A stretch of DNA of 45,519 nt from Oscillospiraceae bacterium (GTDB lineage: Bacteria > Bacillota > Clostridia > Oscillospirales > Oscillospiraceae): NCBI GenBank assembly GCA_017398685.1, contig JAFQFH010000019.1, positions 1-45,519 on the forward strand, given 5' to 3'. This document shows, piece by piece, positions 9,081 to 18,328 of this stretch; position 1 is the stretch's first letter; each line of letters begins with the position of its first letter. A program made the position numbers and the translations under genes. The notes under the pieces are model-generated. The model was not told where the DNA came from. It was given only the letters and a program-made list of their open reading frames with translations, and did no database searches.

Positions 9081-11303
9081 ATGGATCATGAACTCGAATT
9101 GATGGAGCTTTCCGGTACTGCCGAGTCCATAATTTATAAGAATGAGGAAAACGGGTACACCGTCCTTCGTCTCCGTGATGAGAACGGGGAAATGGTGACA
9201 GTTGTCGGATGTTTTCCCTATGTTGCTCCGGGTGAATCCATGATAATAAACGGTAACTGGGTAAATCACGGTACTCACGGCAGACAGTTCAAGGCCGAAT
9301 TTGCCCAGAGACTTCTTCCTACAAGCGCAGCTGCAATTTATTCTTTTCTCGCCGGAGGCAGCGTAAAGGGAATAGGACCTGCAACCGCAAGGCTTATTGT
9401 GGATCGTTTCGGTGATAAGGCGCTGGATGTGCTGGAGAGCTCACCGGATAAGCTTGCCTCAATCAAAGGAATAAGTGCTTCAAAAGCCCAGCAGATGTCA
9501 AAAAGCTTCAGAAGTCAGGCAAGTGTGCGGAGAATTGTGGAACTGGTTTGTGCTCATGGACTCAGGCCAATTCTTGCGCTGAGGATGTATAAATACTACG
9601 GCGAAAATGCCATTGATTATCTTAGGGAAAATCCATACATCCTTTCTGCCAGCCACATTGGAGGCAGTTTTGCCGAAGCAGATACCTTTGCCCTTGAACT
9701 TGGCATAGAGTCAACGAACCGTAACAGGATAAGTGCGGCAGTAATCTTTGAGCTCCGCCATAATCTCAACAACGGCCACTGTTTCATACCCAGAGAGAAA
9801 CTGGCAGCGGCGACTTCCGCTCTTATCAACGTAGACGAGGAAGATGCGCAGGACAGCGTCGATATGCTCATTGAAAGCGGTCAGCTTATATGCGAGACGG
9901 TGTCCAATTGTCAGGCTTGCTATCTTCCTGAGATATATGAGGCTGAAAGTGATGCTGCGCAGCGCATAGCACGGATGTGCAGCAAGTGTTTTTCCGAAAA
10001 GCTTGACCTTATAGAGCTTATTGACAGACTTGAAAAAACACAAGGGCTTAAATATGCACCCATGCAGCGGGAGACTCTCCGCCTTGCTCTCAATAATCAG
10101 CTTCTTGTTGTGACCGGAGGCCCCGGCACAGGCAAGACGACTACTGTACGTGCAATACTTGCCATGTTTGATAAACTCGGCATGAAAACGCTGCTCACCG
10201 CCCCAACCGGCAGGGCTGCAAAAAGAATGACAGAGCTGACAGATCAGGAAGCTGTTACAGTTCACAGGCTCCTTGGGGCAAAATTTTCAGATGACGGTGA
10301 AAGAGTCATTTTTACAAAGGATGAGGACGACACTCTTGACTGCGACGCTATTATTCTGGACGAGTGTTCCATGGTTGATGTGTGCCTTTTTGATGCTTTG
10401 CTGCGCGCCATGAAGCCGGATACACGTCTTATCATGGTAGGGGATGCAGACCAGCTTCCATCTGTTGGACCGGGAAATGTTTTTTCATCCGTCATCCGCA
10501 GTGAGGTTGTACCTACTGTAAGGCTCACTGAGATTTTCCGCCAGAACGAAGGAAGCAGAATTGTACGCAATGCCCACATGATCAATAAGGGCGAGTACCC
10601 TGATTTTGCAGAAAACTCCGGAGATTTTTTCAGGCTCAGAAGGCTTCAGGCGGCAAGCTCGGTTGAGACAATTACAGAGCTGTGTGTCCGCAGACTGCCT
10701 GAAAAAATGAAAATACCTCCGCAGGATATACAGGTACTTTCTCCAACAAGAAAAGGGGAAATGGGAACTATCAATCTCAACAAGCAGCTTCAGGCTGTTC
10801 TCAATCCTGCATCAAAGGAGAAAAAAGAAAAATTTTTCGGTGACTGTGTTTTCCGTGAGGGCGACAGAGTCATGCAGATAAAGAACAATTACGATATACT
10901 CTGGTCAAACAGGGAAATGACCGAGAGTGGAAGTGGCATCTATAACGGAGATATTGGCTTTATAGTCTCTATTGACCATGAAAACGAAAGTCTGACGATT
11001 GATTTTGACGGCAGGCTTGCTGTGTACGGTTTTGATTCTCTTCTGGAGCTTGAGCACGCCTGGGCAATGACAGTACATAAATCCCAGGGCAGTGAGTACA
11101 GAGCCGTTATCCTTGCTCTCAGCTCCGGCTCACAGATGCTAATGACCAGAGGAGTCCTTTACACTGCTGTTACAAGGGCAAAGGATCTTCTTATTCTTGT
11201 GGGAGACGACAGAACCGCCTGCCAGATGATAGATAATTTCCGTCAATCAAGGCGTTACACTGCGTTGAGAATAAGACTCAGGGAGCTTTGCGGTGTGTCA
11301 TGA
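9081..11303 (+). CDS. recD2: ATP-dependent DNA helicase RecD2
   Basis: A 740-residue superfamily 1B 5'-3' helicase. The long N-terminal extension with helix-hairpin-helix repeats (GIGPATARLIVDRFG, IKGISASKAQQMS) marks RecD2 rather than the RecBCD subunit. Walker A is GGPGTGKTTTVRA, Walker B is LDECSMVD, and further motifs include GDADQLPSVGPG and the C-terminal AMTVHKSQGSEY. It probably acts alone in mismatch repair or replication-fork repair, as known for RecD2 from Bacillus. Its stop overlaps comFC by 4 bases (ATGA). Confidence 0.95.
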   Translation: MDHELELMELSGTAESIIYKNEENGYTVLRLRDENGEMVTVVGCFPYVAPGESMIINGNWVNHGTHGRQFKAEFAQRLLPTSAAAIYSFLAGGSVKGIGPATARLIVDRFGDKALDVLESSPDKLASIKGISASKAQQMSKSFRSQASVRRIVELVCAHGLRPILALRMYKYYGENAIDYLRENPYILSASHIGGSFAEADTFALELGIESTNRNRISAAVIFELRHNLNNGHCFIPREKLAAATSALINVDEEDAQDSVDMLIESGQLICETVSNCQACYLPEIYEAESDAAQRIARMCSKCFSEKLDLIELIDRLEKTQGLKYAPMQRETLRLALNNQLLVVTGGPGTGKTTTVRAILAMFDKLGMKTLLTAPTGRAAKRMTELTDQEAVTVHRLLGAKFSDDGERVIFTKDEDDTLDCDAIILDECSMVDVCLFDALLRAMKPDTRLIMVGDADQLPSVGPGNVFSSVIRSEVVPTVRLTEIFRQNEGSRIVRNAHMINKGEYPDFAENSGDFFRLRRLQAASSVETITELCVRRLPEKMKIPPQDIQVLSPTRKGEMGTINLNKQLQAVLNPASKEKKEKFFGDCVFREGDRVMQIKNNYDILWSNREMTESGSGIYNGDIGFIVSIDHENESLTIDFDGRLAVYGFDSLLELEHAWAMTVHKSQGSEYRAVILALSSGSQMLMTRGVLYTAVTRAKDLLILVGDDRTACQMIDNFRQSRRYTALRIRLRELCGVS

Positions 11304-11950
11304 AAATTTATGACTTTTTCATTTCGCTGCTTTATCCAAGAAAATGTCCATTTTGTGGTAAGATTATTGATGAAGCAATTCTGTATTGTTCCGACTGTGC
11401 AAAAAAGCTCCCGTATATTCCGGCAGAATTTCAGCCCAGAAGTTTTGATTTTGTGGATGAATGTCACAGTATTTTCTATTACAGAGATATGGTACAGGAC
11501 TCCATACTGCGCTACAAATTCCATGATTGTGCCGGGTTTTGCAAAATTTACGGGCATTTTCTCAGAAAATATATTGACGAAAACCGTATTTCCTGCGATA
11601 TTATTTCATGGGTGCCTTTGAGCCGCAAAAGATACCGGAAACGCGGCTATGATCAGGCAAGGCTTTTGGCTGATGAATGCGCTGTCGCATACAGTACAAA
11701 GAGCGTAAGTTTGCTGCGAAAAATCCGTGATACGAAAGCACAGTCAGGGATTTCAGACGCTTCCGTCAGAAAAGAAAATGTAAAGGGCGCTTATGCAGCG
11801 CAAGACTGTGCAGATATCTGCGGGAAAACAGTTTTACTTGTTGATGATGTTGTTACGACCGGTTCCACCGTGTCGGAATGTTCCAGAATTTTAAAAAATG
11901 CAGGGGCTGCGCGAGTAGTTGTATTGAGCGTGGCTGCCGTTGTGAAATAG
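11300..11950 (+). CDS. comFC: ComF family phosphoribosyltransferase-like protein
   Basis: 216 residues. It begins with an N-terminal Cys4 zinc ribbon (CPFCGK...CSDC), as in ComFC. The C-terminal PRTase fold carries the PRPP loop VLLVDDVVTTGSTVSEC and SGISDASVRKENVKGAY. In competent bacteria ComFC supports ssDNA uptake or processing; in Clostridia the gene often occurs without a full competence set, and comFA is absent here. The start overlaps the recD2 stop (ATGA), which indicates translational coupling. It ends in TAG. Confidence 0.93.
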   Translation: MKIYDFFISLLYPRKCPFCGKIIDEAILYCSDCAKKLPYIPAEFQPRSFDFVDECHSIFYYRDMVQDSILRYKFHDCAGFCKIYGHFLRKYIDENRISCDIISWVPLSRKRYRKRGYDQARLLADECAVAYSTKSVSLLRKIRDTKAQSGISDASVRKENVKGAYAAQDCADICGKTVLLVDDVVTTGSTVSECSRILKNAGAARVVVLSVAAVVK

Positions 11951-11968
11951 TTTTTGAGGTGAGGCCGT

Positions 11969-13000
11969 ATGAATATATTTGAAAGAGACATTGCAGTGGA
12001 TATGGGTACATCATCTACCCTGATATTTGAACAGGGCAAGGGTGTTGTGACCAGAGAACCCACTGTGGTGGCGGTTGATAAGTTTACAGGAAAAATACTG
12101 AAAGTCGGTCAGGATGCTCAGAAAATGCTTGGTCGTACTCCAGCCAACATAGTTGCCATACATCCTGTCAATGCGGGTGTTATTTCCGACTACGAGATTA
12201 CAGCCCAGATGCTGCGCGAATTTATCAGCCGTATTACTTCTTTCAGTCTTTTCAAGCCCTGTATACTTGCCTGTGTACCAAGCAGCATCAACGGTGTTGA
12301 AGAACGCGCCGTTATAGATGCCTGTATCGAGGCCGGCGCAAGAAAGGTATACCTTCTTGAGACTGCTGTTGCAACGGCTTTGGGTGCCGGCGTGGATATT
12401 TCCAAGGCTGACGGACACATGGTCATAGATATCGGTGGCGGTACCACGGAAATTGCCATCATATCCATGGGCGGTGTTGTTGAATGTGAGTCTATAAAAA
12501 TCGCAGGCCAGAGCTTTGACGAAGCAATAGTGAAGTTTATACGCAACAAATATAATGTGCGTATAGGTCTCAGCACAGCTGAGGAACTCAAGCGCAGCAT
12601 AGGCTGCATAATTCAGCGTCCCGATGTGGGGGTTGAGGAGGTCAAGGGGCAAAATCTTACCAACGGCCTTCCCAAGAGCCTTGAGATTAACTCCACCGAG
12701 CTTATAGAGGCCTTTGTTGATCCCATGAACCGTATACTTGAGGCTGTTCACGCTGTTTTGGAGCGCACGCCTCCTGAGCTTGTTGGTGACCTTGATAAAA
12801 ACGGCATTATAATGTCCGGCGGCGGCAGCCTTATCTATGGTATCGACAGATTGATTGAGCGCAGCACGGGTATCCGTACTGTCGTGGTGGACGACGCGGT
12901 TTCCTGTGCGGCATACGGTGCCGGTAAGATGCTTATGCACCTTGACGATATGCAGGACGGTATGATGAATTTCTACCGCAAAAGACAGCTTAAGGGCTGA
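11969..13000 (+). CDS. mreB: MreB/Mbl family actin-like cell-shape protein
   Basis: 343 residues, with RBS GAGGTGAGG. Actin-fold phosphate loops are visible: DMGTSSTLIFEQGKG (phosphate 1), DIGGGTTEIAIISMGG (phosphate 2) and the adenosine motif GIIMSGGGSLIYG. MreB filaments guide cell-wall synthesis along the long axis at the membrane. No mreC, mreD or rodA lies next to it; instead it is followed by ispD, so it is a stand-alone copy. Whether it is the main MreB or an Mbl/MreBH-type paralogue cannot be told from the window. Confidence 0.93.
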   Translation: MNIFERDIAVDMGTSSTLIFEQGKGVVTREPTVVAVDKFTGKILKVGQDAQKMLGRTPANIVAIHPVNAGVISDYEITAQMLREFISRITSFSLFKPCILACVPSSINGVEERAVIDACIEAGARKVYLLETAVATALGAGVDISKADGHMVIDIGGGTTEIAIISMGGVVECESIKIAGQSFDEAIVKFIRNKYNVRIGLSTAEELKRSIGCIIQRPDVGVEEVKGQNLTNGLPKSLEINSTELIEAFVDPMNRILEAVHAVLERTPPELVGDLDKNGIIMSGGGSLIYGIDRLIERSTGIRTVVVDDAVSCAAYGAGKMLMHLDDMQDGMMNFYRKRQLKG

Positions 13001-13025
13001 AATGTTTTCTTTGGAGGGGATTTTC

Positions 13026-13772
13026 ATGAACATAAAAAATATTTTCAGGAAAAAAGATAAGACTCCTCATTGTTCCGCTGTCATAGTAGCAGCGGGAAGT
13101 TCTCAGCGTATGGGTACCGACAAGCTCATGGCACAGCTGGGCTGCATGCCTGTGCTGGCCAGAACTTTGCTGGCTTTTCAAAACTGTGAGCTTGTTGATG
13201 AAATAATTCTTGTCACCAGGATGGAGAAAGTCGTCGAGCTTGCTGACCTTTGCAAAAAATTCGGTATTACTAAGACCTCAAAGGTGGTGCGCGGCGGCAG
13301 CACAAGGACCGAGTCTGCTCTGGCCGGTGTTTCGGAAGTCAGAAGCGGCGCGAAGCTCATTGCTATCCATGACGGTGCACGTCCTCTGATTACGGATGAG
13401 CTTATCCGTGAGACTATTCTCGCTGCTGATAAATATATGGCAGCCGTTCCGGCAGTTTTCTCAAAAGATACCCTAAAGGTGATTGATGAAAACGGCTTTG
13501 TTGTAGGACCAATCGACAGAGATCGTACTGTCCGGGTACAGACTCCTCAGATTTTTGACGCGGATCTTATAAAGGGTGCTCTGTCAAAGGCTGCAAGTGA
13601 CGGACTGAGTCTGACAGATGATTGCTCGGCAATAGAGATTATGGGTGTCCGTGCCATAACAGTAAAAGGCGACGAGCACAATCTTAAGCTTACAACTCCT
13701 GAGGATATGCACGTTGCCGAGATGATTTTGAGAAACAGAGGAGACTACAATGAGGATAGGACACGGGTATGA
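13026..13772 (+). CDS. ispD: 2-C-methyl-D-erythritol 4-phosphate cytidylyltransferase
   Basis: Third step of the MEP isoprenoid pathway. ATG 13026 is chosen over 13002 because GGAGGGG (13013-13019) precedes it. Motifs are the nucleotide-binding [16 protein letters not shown], and the C-terminal [13 protein letters not shown]. An N-terminal stretch of about 18 basic and polar residues before the catalytic core is slightly longer than usual. The gene overlaps ispF by 23 bases. Confidence 0.96.
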   Translation: MNIKNIFRKKDKTPHCSAVIVAAGSSQRMGTDKLMAQLGCMPVLARTLLAFQNCELVDEIILVTRMEKVVELADLCKKFGITKTSKVVRGGSTRTESALAGVSEVRSGAKLIAIHDGARPLITDELIRETILAADKYMAAVPAVFSKDTLKVIDENGFVVGPIDRDRTVRVQTPQIFDADLIKGALSKAASDGLSLTDDCSAIEIMGVRAITVKGDEHNLKLTTPEDMHVAEMILRNRGDYNEDRTRV

Positions 13773-14217
13773 TGTTCACAGGCTCGTTGAGGGCAGGGAA
13801 CTTGTCCTCGGCGGGGTGAAGATCCCTTATGAAAAGGGGCTGCTCGGTCACTCGGATGCAGATGTACTCACTCATGCACTGATGGATGCCCTTTTGGGCG
13901 CCTGTGCCCTGGGTGATATAGGAAAGCTGTTCCCCGATAGCGATGCAGCATATAAGGGTGCAGACAGCGTCGAACTTTTGAAAAAAGTATGTTCACTCAT
14001 TTACAGCAAAGGCTACCGCATATCAAATGTTGACTGTACTGTGCTGGCGCAGAGGCCTAAGCTGGCGCCGTATATCCCTCAGATGAGAGAAATTCTTTCC
14101 GATGCTATGGATATTGCCGCAGACTGTGTCAGTGTAAAGGCAACAACCGAGGAAGGATTGGGATTTACAGGTGAGGGGCTTGGAATCGCAGCACACGCAG
14201 TTGCGCTCATTGAATAA
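13750..14217 (+). CDS. ispF: 2-C-methyl-D-erythritol 2,4-cyclodiphosphate synthase
   Basis: 155 residues, typical length. Metal-binding DVH in [17 protein letters not shown] and the active-site [19 protein letters not shown] are intact. The C-terminal [20 protein letters not shown] is also characteristic. It cyclises the product of IspE. The start lies within ispD in another frame, with no separate ribosome site needed if coupling occurs. ispE is not in the window. Confidence 0.97.
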   Translation: MRIGHGYDVHRLVEGRELVLGGVKIPYEKGLLGHSDADVLTHALMDALLGACALGDIGKLFPDSDAAYKGADSVELLKKVCSLIYSKGYRISNVDCTVLAQRPKLAPYIPQMREILSDAMDIAADCVSVKATTEEGLGFTGEGLGIAAHAVALIE

Positions 14218-14277
14218 CATATTGATGTTTCCGGCATAAGATATACTGTATCTGTGCTATGGAGCAGCAGAATAATT

Positions 14278-14316
14278 TCCGCAGGGCATGGAATTGTCCT
14301 GCGGATTTATTTTTTT
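14278..14316 (+). terminator. rho-independent terminator between ispF and the DUF3343 gene
   Basis: The 8-bp stem TCCGCAGG/CCTGCGGA with a 12-base loop is followed by TTTATTTTTTTC. It lies 27 bases before the DUF3343 start, so it could either end the ispDF transcript or act as an attenuator for the next pair. Confidence 0.75.
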
Positions 14317-14342
14317 CGTATATAGCAGTTAGGGGAAGAACA

Positions 14343-14594
14343 ATGACTCAGTATCTAATTATGTGTACTTCACTTACCAATGCACAGCGTTCGCAAAAGC
14401 TGCTGGAAAAGGCAGGGATAAACACATCAATTGTAAAAGCTCCGCAGGGACTGAACACTCTTGGCTGCGGGTACTCGCTTTCTTTGTACAGTGGTATTTC
14501 TGAGGCGGTTTCCTTGCTGAGAAATAATAATATGCTCAAGGGAAAAATTTTTATGAGAACACCAAACACTGACTATAAAGAGGTGAATTTATGA
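14343..14594 (+). CDS. DUF3343 protein (putative Se/S carrier-like)
   Basis: 83 residues. ATG 14343 is chosen because AGGGGAAG precedes it; the in-frame upstream codons run through the terminator. The protein has the DUF3343 pattern: a short beta-alpha fold, conserved glycine-cysteine GCGYSLSL after VKAPQGLNTLGC, and a C-terminal helix. The family is annotated as a putative selenium/sulfur carrier. It overlaps the next gene, a PLP enzyme of the cysteine-desulfurase type, by 4 bases, which supports a sulfur- or selenium-transfer pair. Confidence 0.82.
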   Translation: MTQYLIMCTSLTNAQRSQKLLEKAGINTSIVKAPQGLNTLGCGYSLSLYSGISEAVSLLRNNNMLKGKIFMRTPNTDYKEVNL

Positions 14595-15706
14595 TCTATC
14601 TGGACAGTGCAGCAACCACTTTGCTCAAACCCGCTACCGTAGAACACGCTGTTATTAGAGCGATGAGGATGTATGCAAGTCCCGGCAGGGGAGGCCATAT
14701 GCCTTCCCTGGGGGCAGCATCTGTTGTATATGATTGCAGAGAGGCAGCTGCAAAGCTTTTCCATGTGGAGAGCCCGGAGAATATTGTGTTTACTTTCAAT
14801 GCAACACATGCACTGAATATTGCTATAAACAGTCTTGTGCATCATGGCGCCAGGGTACTTGTTTCAGGATTTGAGCACAATTCCGTTACAAGACCATTGA
14901 ATGCTTTGAATGCAGACATAGTTCGCTGCGGCACTTTCCTATATGATACAAAAAGAACTCTGGATGACTTTAAGGCAAATATAAGAGATGCAGATCTTGT
15001 GGTGTGCACTCACGTATCCAATGTGTTTGGATATATTCTGCCGGTATATGAAATAGGACAAATGTGTCGGGAAAATAATGTTCCTTTTATAGTTGATGCC
15101 TCTCAGTCTGCCGGCATTCTTGAGCTTGACGTCGGGAAACTTGGTGCGGATTTTGTTTGTATGCCGGGACATAAGGGCTTGATGGGACCTCAGGGAACCG
15201 GGATACTTATTTGTTCATCAAAGGCAAGACCCCTTCTTTACGGTGGAACCGGCTCTGACAGTATCTCCCAGCAGATGCCGGAATATCTTCCTGAAAGGCT
15301 GGAGGCCGGTACGCACAATGTATGCGGAATAGCCGGCTTGAAAGCGGGTATAGAATATGTTGCACAAAATGGGTGCGACAGCATTTTTCGACATGAAATG
15401 AAGCTTATGAATATTATGATTCAAAGGCTTATGTACGAAAAAGTAAAATTGTTTTATTCTGAGCATAAAAACCAGTGTCCCGTTCTTTCGTGTGTGTTTG
15501 ATGGCATTGATTGTGAGGAAATGGCTTACAGACTCGGGCAAATGGATATATGTGTCCGTTCAGGACTTCATTGTGCTCCCTATGCGCATGAATCAGCCGG
15601 TACTCTGAATACGGGAACTGTTAGGATGAGCTTTTCTCCCTTTCTTACGGAAGACCAGGTTTTATCTGCCGCAGACAATATAAAACAAATCATAAATAAT
15701 GCGTAA
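14591..15706 (+). CDS. class V aminotransferase, cysteine desulfurase family
   Basis: 371 residues. The PLP lysine lies in the context MPGHKGLMGPQGTGI, the cofactor-binding aspartate in VDASQSAG, and the C-terminal catalytic-cysteine loop in RSGLHCAPYAHESAGT. These features place it with the Csd/SufS-like desulfurases rather than NifS/IscS. It probably releases sulfur or selenium from cysteine or selenocysteine and could pass it to the co-encoded DUF3343 protein. No iscU or sufU lies adjacent, so a role in Fe-S assembly is less likely. Confidence 0.88.
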   Translation: MIYLDSAATTLLKPATVEHAVIRAMRMYASPGRGGHMPSLGAASVVYDCREAAAKLFHVESPENIVFTFNATHALNIAINSLVHHGARVLVSGFEHNSVTRPLNALNADIVRCGTFLYDTKRTLDDFKANIRDADLVVCTHVSNVFGYILPVYEIGQMCRENNVPFIVDASQSAGILELDVGKLGADFVCMPGHKGLMGPQGTGILICSSKARPLLYGGTGSDSISQQMPEYLPERLEAGTHNVCGIAGLKAGIEYVAQNGCDSIFRHEMKLMNIMIQRLMYEKVKLFYSEHKNQCPVLSCVFDGIDCEEMAYRLGQMDICVRSGLHCAPYAHESAGTLNTGTVRMSFSPFLTEDQVLSAADNIKQIINNA

Positions 15707-15711
15707 TTTTA

Positions 15712-15740
15712 TTGCCTTTTTTTTGAAAATCATATATAAT
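15712..15740 (+). promoter_or_regulatory. sigma-A type promoter of the cdaA operon
   Basis: TTGCCT (15712-15717), 17-base spacer, TATAAT (15735-15740), with a leader of about 60 bases to cdaA. Confidence 0.7.
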
Positions 15741-15805
15741 AAACTGATATCAGATTGGCTTGGGAAAATGTGAACTTAGAGTAGTATTTTGCGAGGAAAC
15801 TGTGT

Positions 15806-16690
15806 ATGGATGCAATCAGCAATGCTTTGGAAAGAGCATCGAACTATCTGTTGACAATAGGTATTGCAGACTTTATTGATATTATAATTGTCGCATATCT
15901 GATATATAACTCCATATGGCTCGTCAGGCGAAACAGCTTCAACAATCTTGCAAAGGGCATTCTCGCATTTCTTTTTGCCCTGTGGATTTCCGAAATATTC
16001 CAGCTTGCCATGATAAATTTCCTGCTCAGAAAAGCATTTGAGCTGGGACTTATTGCATTGCTGATTCTTTTCCAGCCGGAACTGCGCCGTATTCTGGAGC
16101 GTGCCGGCAGCAGGCTATCATCGGTGCGTTCAAGCTCAAGCAGCGAGCTTGAAAAAAGTATTGCTCAGGTAGTTGATGCCTGTGACAGCATGTCCCGTTC
16201 AAAAACCGGTGCGCTCATCATTTTTGAACGCAGCGCACATCTTACCCATATCATGAGCACCGGCACAATAATAAATGCAGACGTTACAGCCGAGCTTATC
16301 AAGAACATCTTTTACAACAAGGCTCCTCTGCATGACGGCGCTCTCATTATCAGCGACAACAAAATTGCTTCCGCAGGCTGTGTTTTACCGCTGACAGATA
16401 ATAATAAATTAAGCAAAGAGCTTGGCATGAGACACAGAGCCGGTATTGGCCTGAGCGAATGTTCGGATGCGGTGGTAATCATAGTCTCTGAGGAGAGCGG
16501 TGCAATATCCATAGCGATTGACGGCATGCTCAAGCGTCATCTCAATGCAGAGTATCTGGACAAGCTGCTGCATAACGAGCTTGTCCGTGAAGAAATTGCA
16601 GTTACAAGGCAGGGATTTCTCGGTTTTTTTGATAAGTTTGCAAAGCTGCTGAAGAAGGGGGATACCAAGCAGAATGAGGAAAATATATAA
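15806..16690 (+). CDS. cdaA: diadenylate cyclase CdaA
   Basis: Membrane-bound c-di-AMP synthase, 294 residues. Three hydrophobic segments occupy about the first 90 residues (FIDIIIVAYLIY, ILAFLFALWISEIF, LGLIALLILF). The DisA_N catalytic domain has the DGA motif in PLHDGALIISD and RHR in MRHRAGIGLSE. c-di-AMP controls potassium and osmolyte balance and cell-wall homeostasis. It overlaps the ybbR/cdaR gene by 17 bases, and CdaR is the known regulator partner. Confidence 0.96.
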   Translation: MDAISNALERASNYLLTIGIADFIDIIIVAYLIYNSIWLVRRNSFNNLAKGILAFLFALWISEIFQLAMINFLLRKAFELGLIALLILFQPELRRILERAGSRLSSVRSSSSSELEKSIAQVVDACDSMSRSKTGALIIFERSAHLTHIMSTGTIINADVTAELIKNIFYNKAPLHDGALIISDNKIASAGCVLPLTDNNKLSKELGMRHRAGIGLSECSDAVVIIVSEESGAISIAIDGMLKRHLNAEYLDKLLHNELVREEIAVTRQGFLGFFDKFAKLLKKGDTKQNEENI

Positions 16691-17909
16691 TAGCCGCGCG
16701 TTCTGGGGAATAGTGTCCCTGCTTATCTCCCTTGCAATATGGGTGTATGTGACCAGTATTCAGGCTGACGAATATACCAATACATTTCACAATGTCCGTC
16801 TTGAAATTGTCGGTGAAGAAAACCTCAAAAATTCAAAAAATATGGTAATAACCGATCTGGATACTAATACTGTTACGGTTGAGATCATTGGTCCGCGCAG
16901 GCTTGTCGGCTCGTGGGATTCAAACGACCTTGTAGCCAGAGTGGATGTGAGTAAGCTTTCCCGATCGGCATTTACTTCACAGCAGTATTATATTGCATAC
17001 CCGGACGGTGTGGACCCCAGCTCAGTAACCGTAAATCGTAAAAGTCCTGAGACCATAAGTTTTATGGTTTCTCCGCTCAACAGCAAAACTGTGCAGGTGC
17101 GCGGCAGCTTTGACGGTTCCCTGGCTGAGGGCTTTACTGCGGAGGCTCCTTACTTCGAGCCTTCTGTTATTACAGTAAGTGGTCCGGACTCATATCTTAA
17201 GGATATTTCTTACGCATGGGTGACTTTCGGACAGGAAAATGTGGAAAGTACCTATAAGGTGGATACCGGATTTGTGCTCATGGACGAGCAGGGAGAAGAG
17301 TGTTCAACCTCTTATCTTACATTGTCCGATGACGTGGTTACTGCCACATTGCCCTTGATGCTTGTAAAGGATATTCCTCTGGTAGTTGACCTGATTGAAG
17401 GTTCCGGTGCAACAAGTGCAAATACCAAAGTAACGGTAGAGCCTTCTACCCTCACTCTCGCCGGAGACTCCGCCTTACTCTCCGGTATGAACAAGATAAT
17501 ACTTGCCACCATTGACCTTACAGATTTCGCGGCTTCCCATACCGAAACATATACCATACCTCTGGACAATGAACTGAAAAATCTTACCGGTGTGGCGGAA
17601 GCGGTTGTCACTGTTGAAGTTGTCGGGCTGAGCACCGAAACATACAGGGTGAGGAATATCTCCTGTACCAACGTTACAGAAGGCTTTGAAGCTGAGATCA
17701 TCTCAAAGGGCATCAATGTTACAATGCGCGGCACAGAAGAAAAACTTGCTCAGCTGCAGGCAGAGCAGATAAGAGCTGTTGCCGATCTTACCGACTACAA
17801 CGAGTCTACCGGACAATTTATGCCTGAAGTCAAGATTTTTGTTGACGGAATGACCGATGTTGGCGCTATTGGCGACAATACAATTTCAATTGAAATAAGG
17901 AAATCCTGA
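16674..17909 (+). CDS. cdaR: YbbR-domain protein (CdaR), cyclase regulator
   Basis: 411 residues. The N terminus is basic, then a membrane segment (FWGIVSLLISLAIWVYVTSI), so the rest is extracytoplasmic. The body shows repeated YbbR units, each with a proline/valine-rich beta pattern such as VTVEIIGPRRL, VQVRGSFDG and VDLIEGSGA. In B. subtilis and Listeria, CdaR binds CdaA and modulates c-di-AMP synthesis. The overlap with cdaA supports a complex. glmM, the usual third gene, is missing here. Confidence 0.9.
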   Translation: MRKIYNSRAFWGIVSLLISLAIWVYVTSIQADEYTNTFHNVRLEIVGEENLKNSKNMVITDLDTNTVTVEIIGPRRLVGSWDSNDLVARVDVSKLSRSAFTSQQYYIAYPDGVDPSSVTVNRKSPETISFMVSPLNSKTVQVRGSFDGSLAEGFTAEAPYFEPSVITVSGPDSYLKDISYAWVTFGQENVESTYKVDTGFVLMDEQGEECSTSYLTLSDDVVTATLPLMLVKDIPLVVDLIEGSGATSANTKVTVEPSTLTLAGDSALLSGMNKIILATIDLTDFAASHTETYTIPLDNELKNLTGVAEAVVTVEVVGLSTETYRVRNISCTNVTEGFEAEIISKGINVTMRGTEEKLAQLQAEQIRAVADLTDYNESTGQFMPEVKIFVDGMTDVGAIGDNTISIEIRKS

Positions 17910-17911
17910 AA

Positions 17912-18319
17912 ATGACAAAAGAAGGTATAGTGACCCGGATCCTTCCGCACTCTATGGCAGAGGTCGCGGTGACGCGGTCTACCGCCTGCGGCGGCAACTG
18001 TGGCAGCTGTGAAGCCTGCCAGTTCCAGAATGAACTAAAAGCGGTGGCAGGCAACAGACTTGGGGCGAAACCGGGGCAAAAAGTTATTATTGAAACACGC
18101 TCATCTTTAATATTCCGCGCAGCTATTTTGGTTTATATTGTTCCTTTGATTTTCTTTATTGTCGGGTACATCATCGCCTTTTCTCTGGGAGCTGATGAGG
18201 GTATCTGCGTACTGGTCAGTTTTGTCTTTCTCATTATGAGCGGAGCTTTGCTTGTTTTGTCTCAGCGCAGGAATAAAAATAAAAAAACAATTGATTTTCA
18301 AATAACGGAAATTTTGTGA
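17912..18319 (+). CDS. SoxR-reducing system RseC family protein
   Basis: 135 residues. The N-terminal cysteine cluster CGGNCGSCEACQ is typical of the family. Two membrane helices follow, AILVYIVPLIFFIVGYIIAF and ICVLVSFVFLIMSGALLVL. In enterics RseC binds RseB or helps SoxR reduction through the Rnf complex; in Clostridia its role is unclear but it often sits near redox or Rnf functions. It starts 2 bases after ybbR. Confidence 0.85.
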   Translation: MTKEGIVTRILPHSMAEVAVTRSTACGGNCGSCEACQFQNELKAVAGNRLGAKPGQKVIIETRSSLIFRAAILVYIVPLIFFIVGYIIAFSLGADEGICVLVSFVFLIMSGALLVLSQRRNKNKKTIDFQITEIL

Positions 18320-18328
18320 GGACAGGCC

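Noticed and set aside
12011-13033. 340-codon open frame on the minus strand over mreB
   Set aside because: Shadow of a real gene with complete MreB motifs on the plus strand; no ribosome site and no recognisable protein.
14222-14247. Promoter TTGATG...TATACT ahead of the DUF3343 gene
   Set aside because: The spacer is only 14 bases, too short for a sigma-A promoter.
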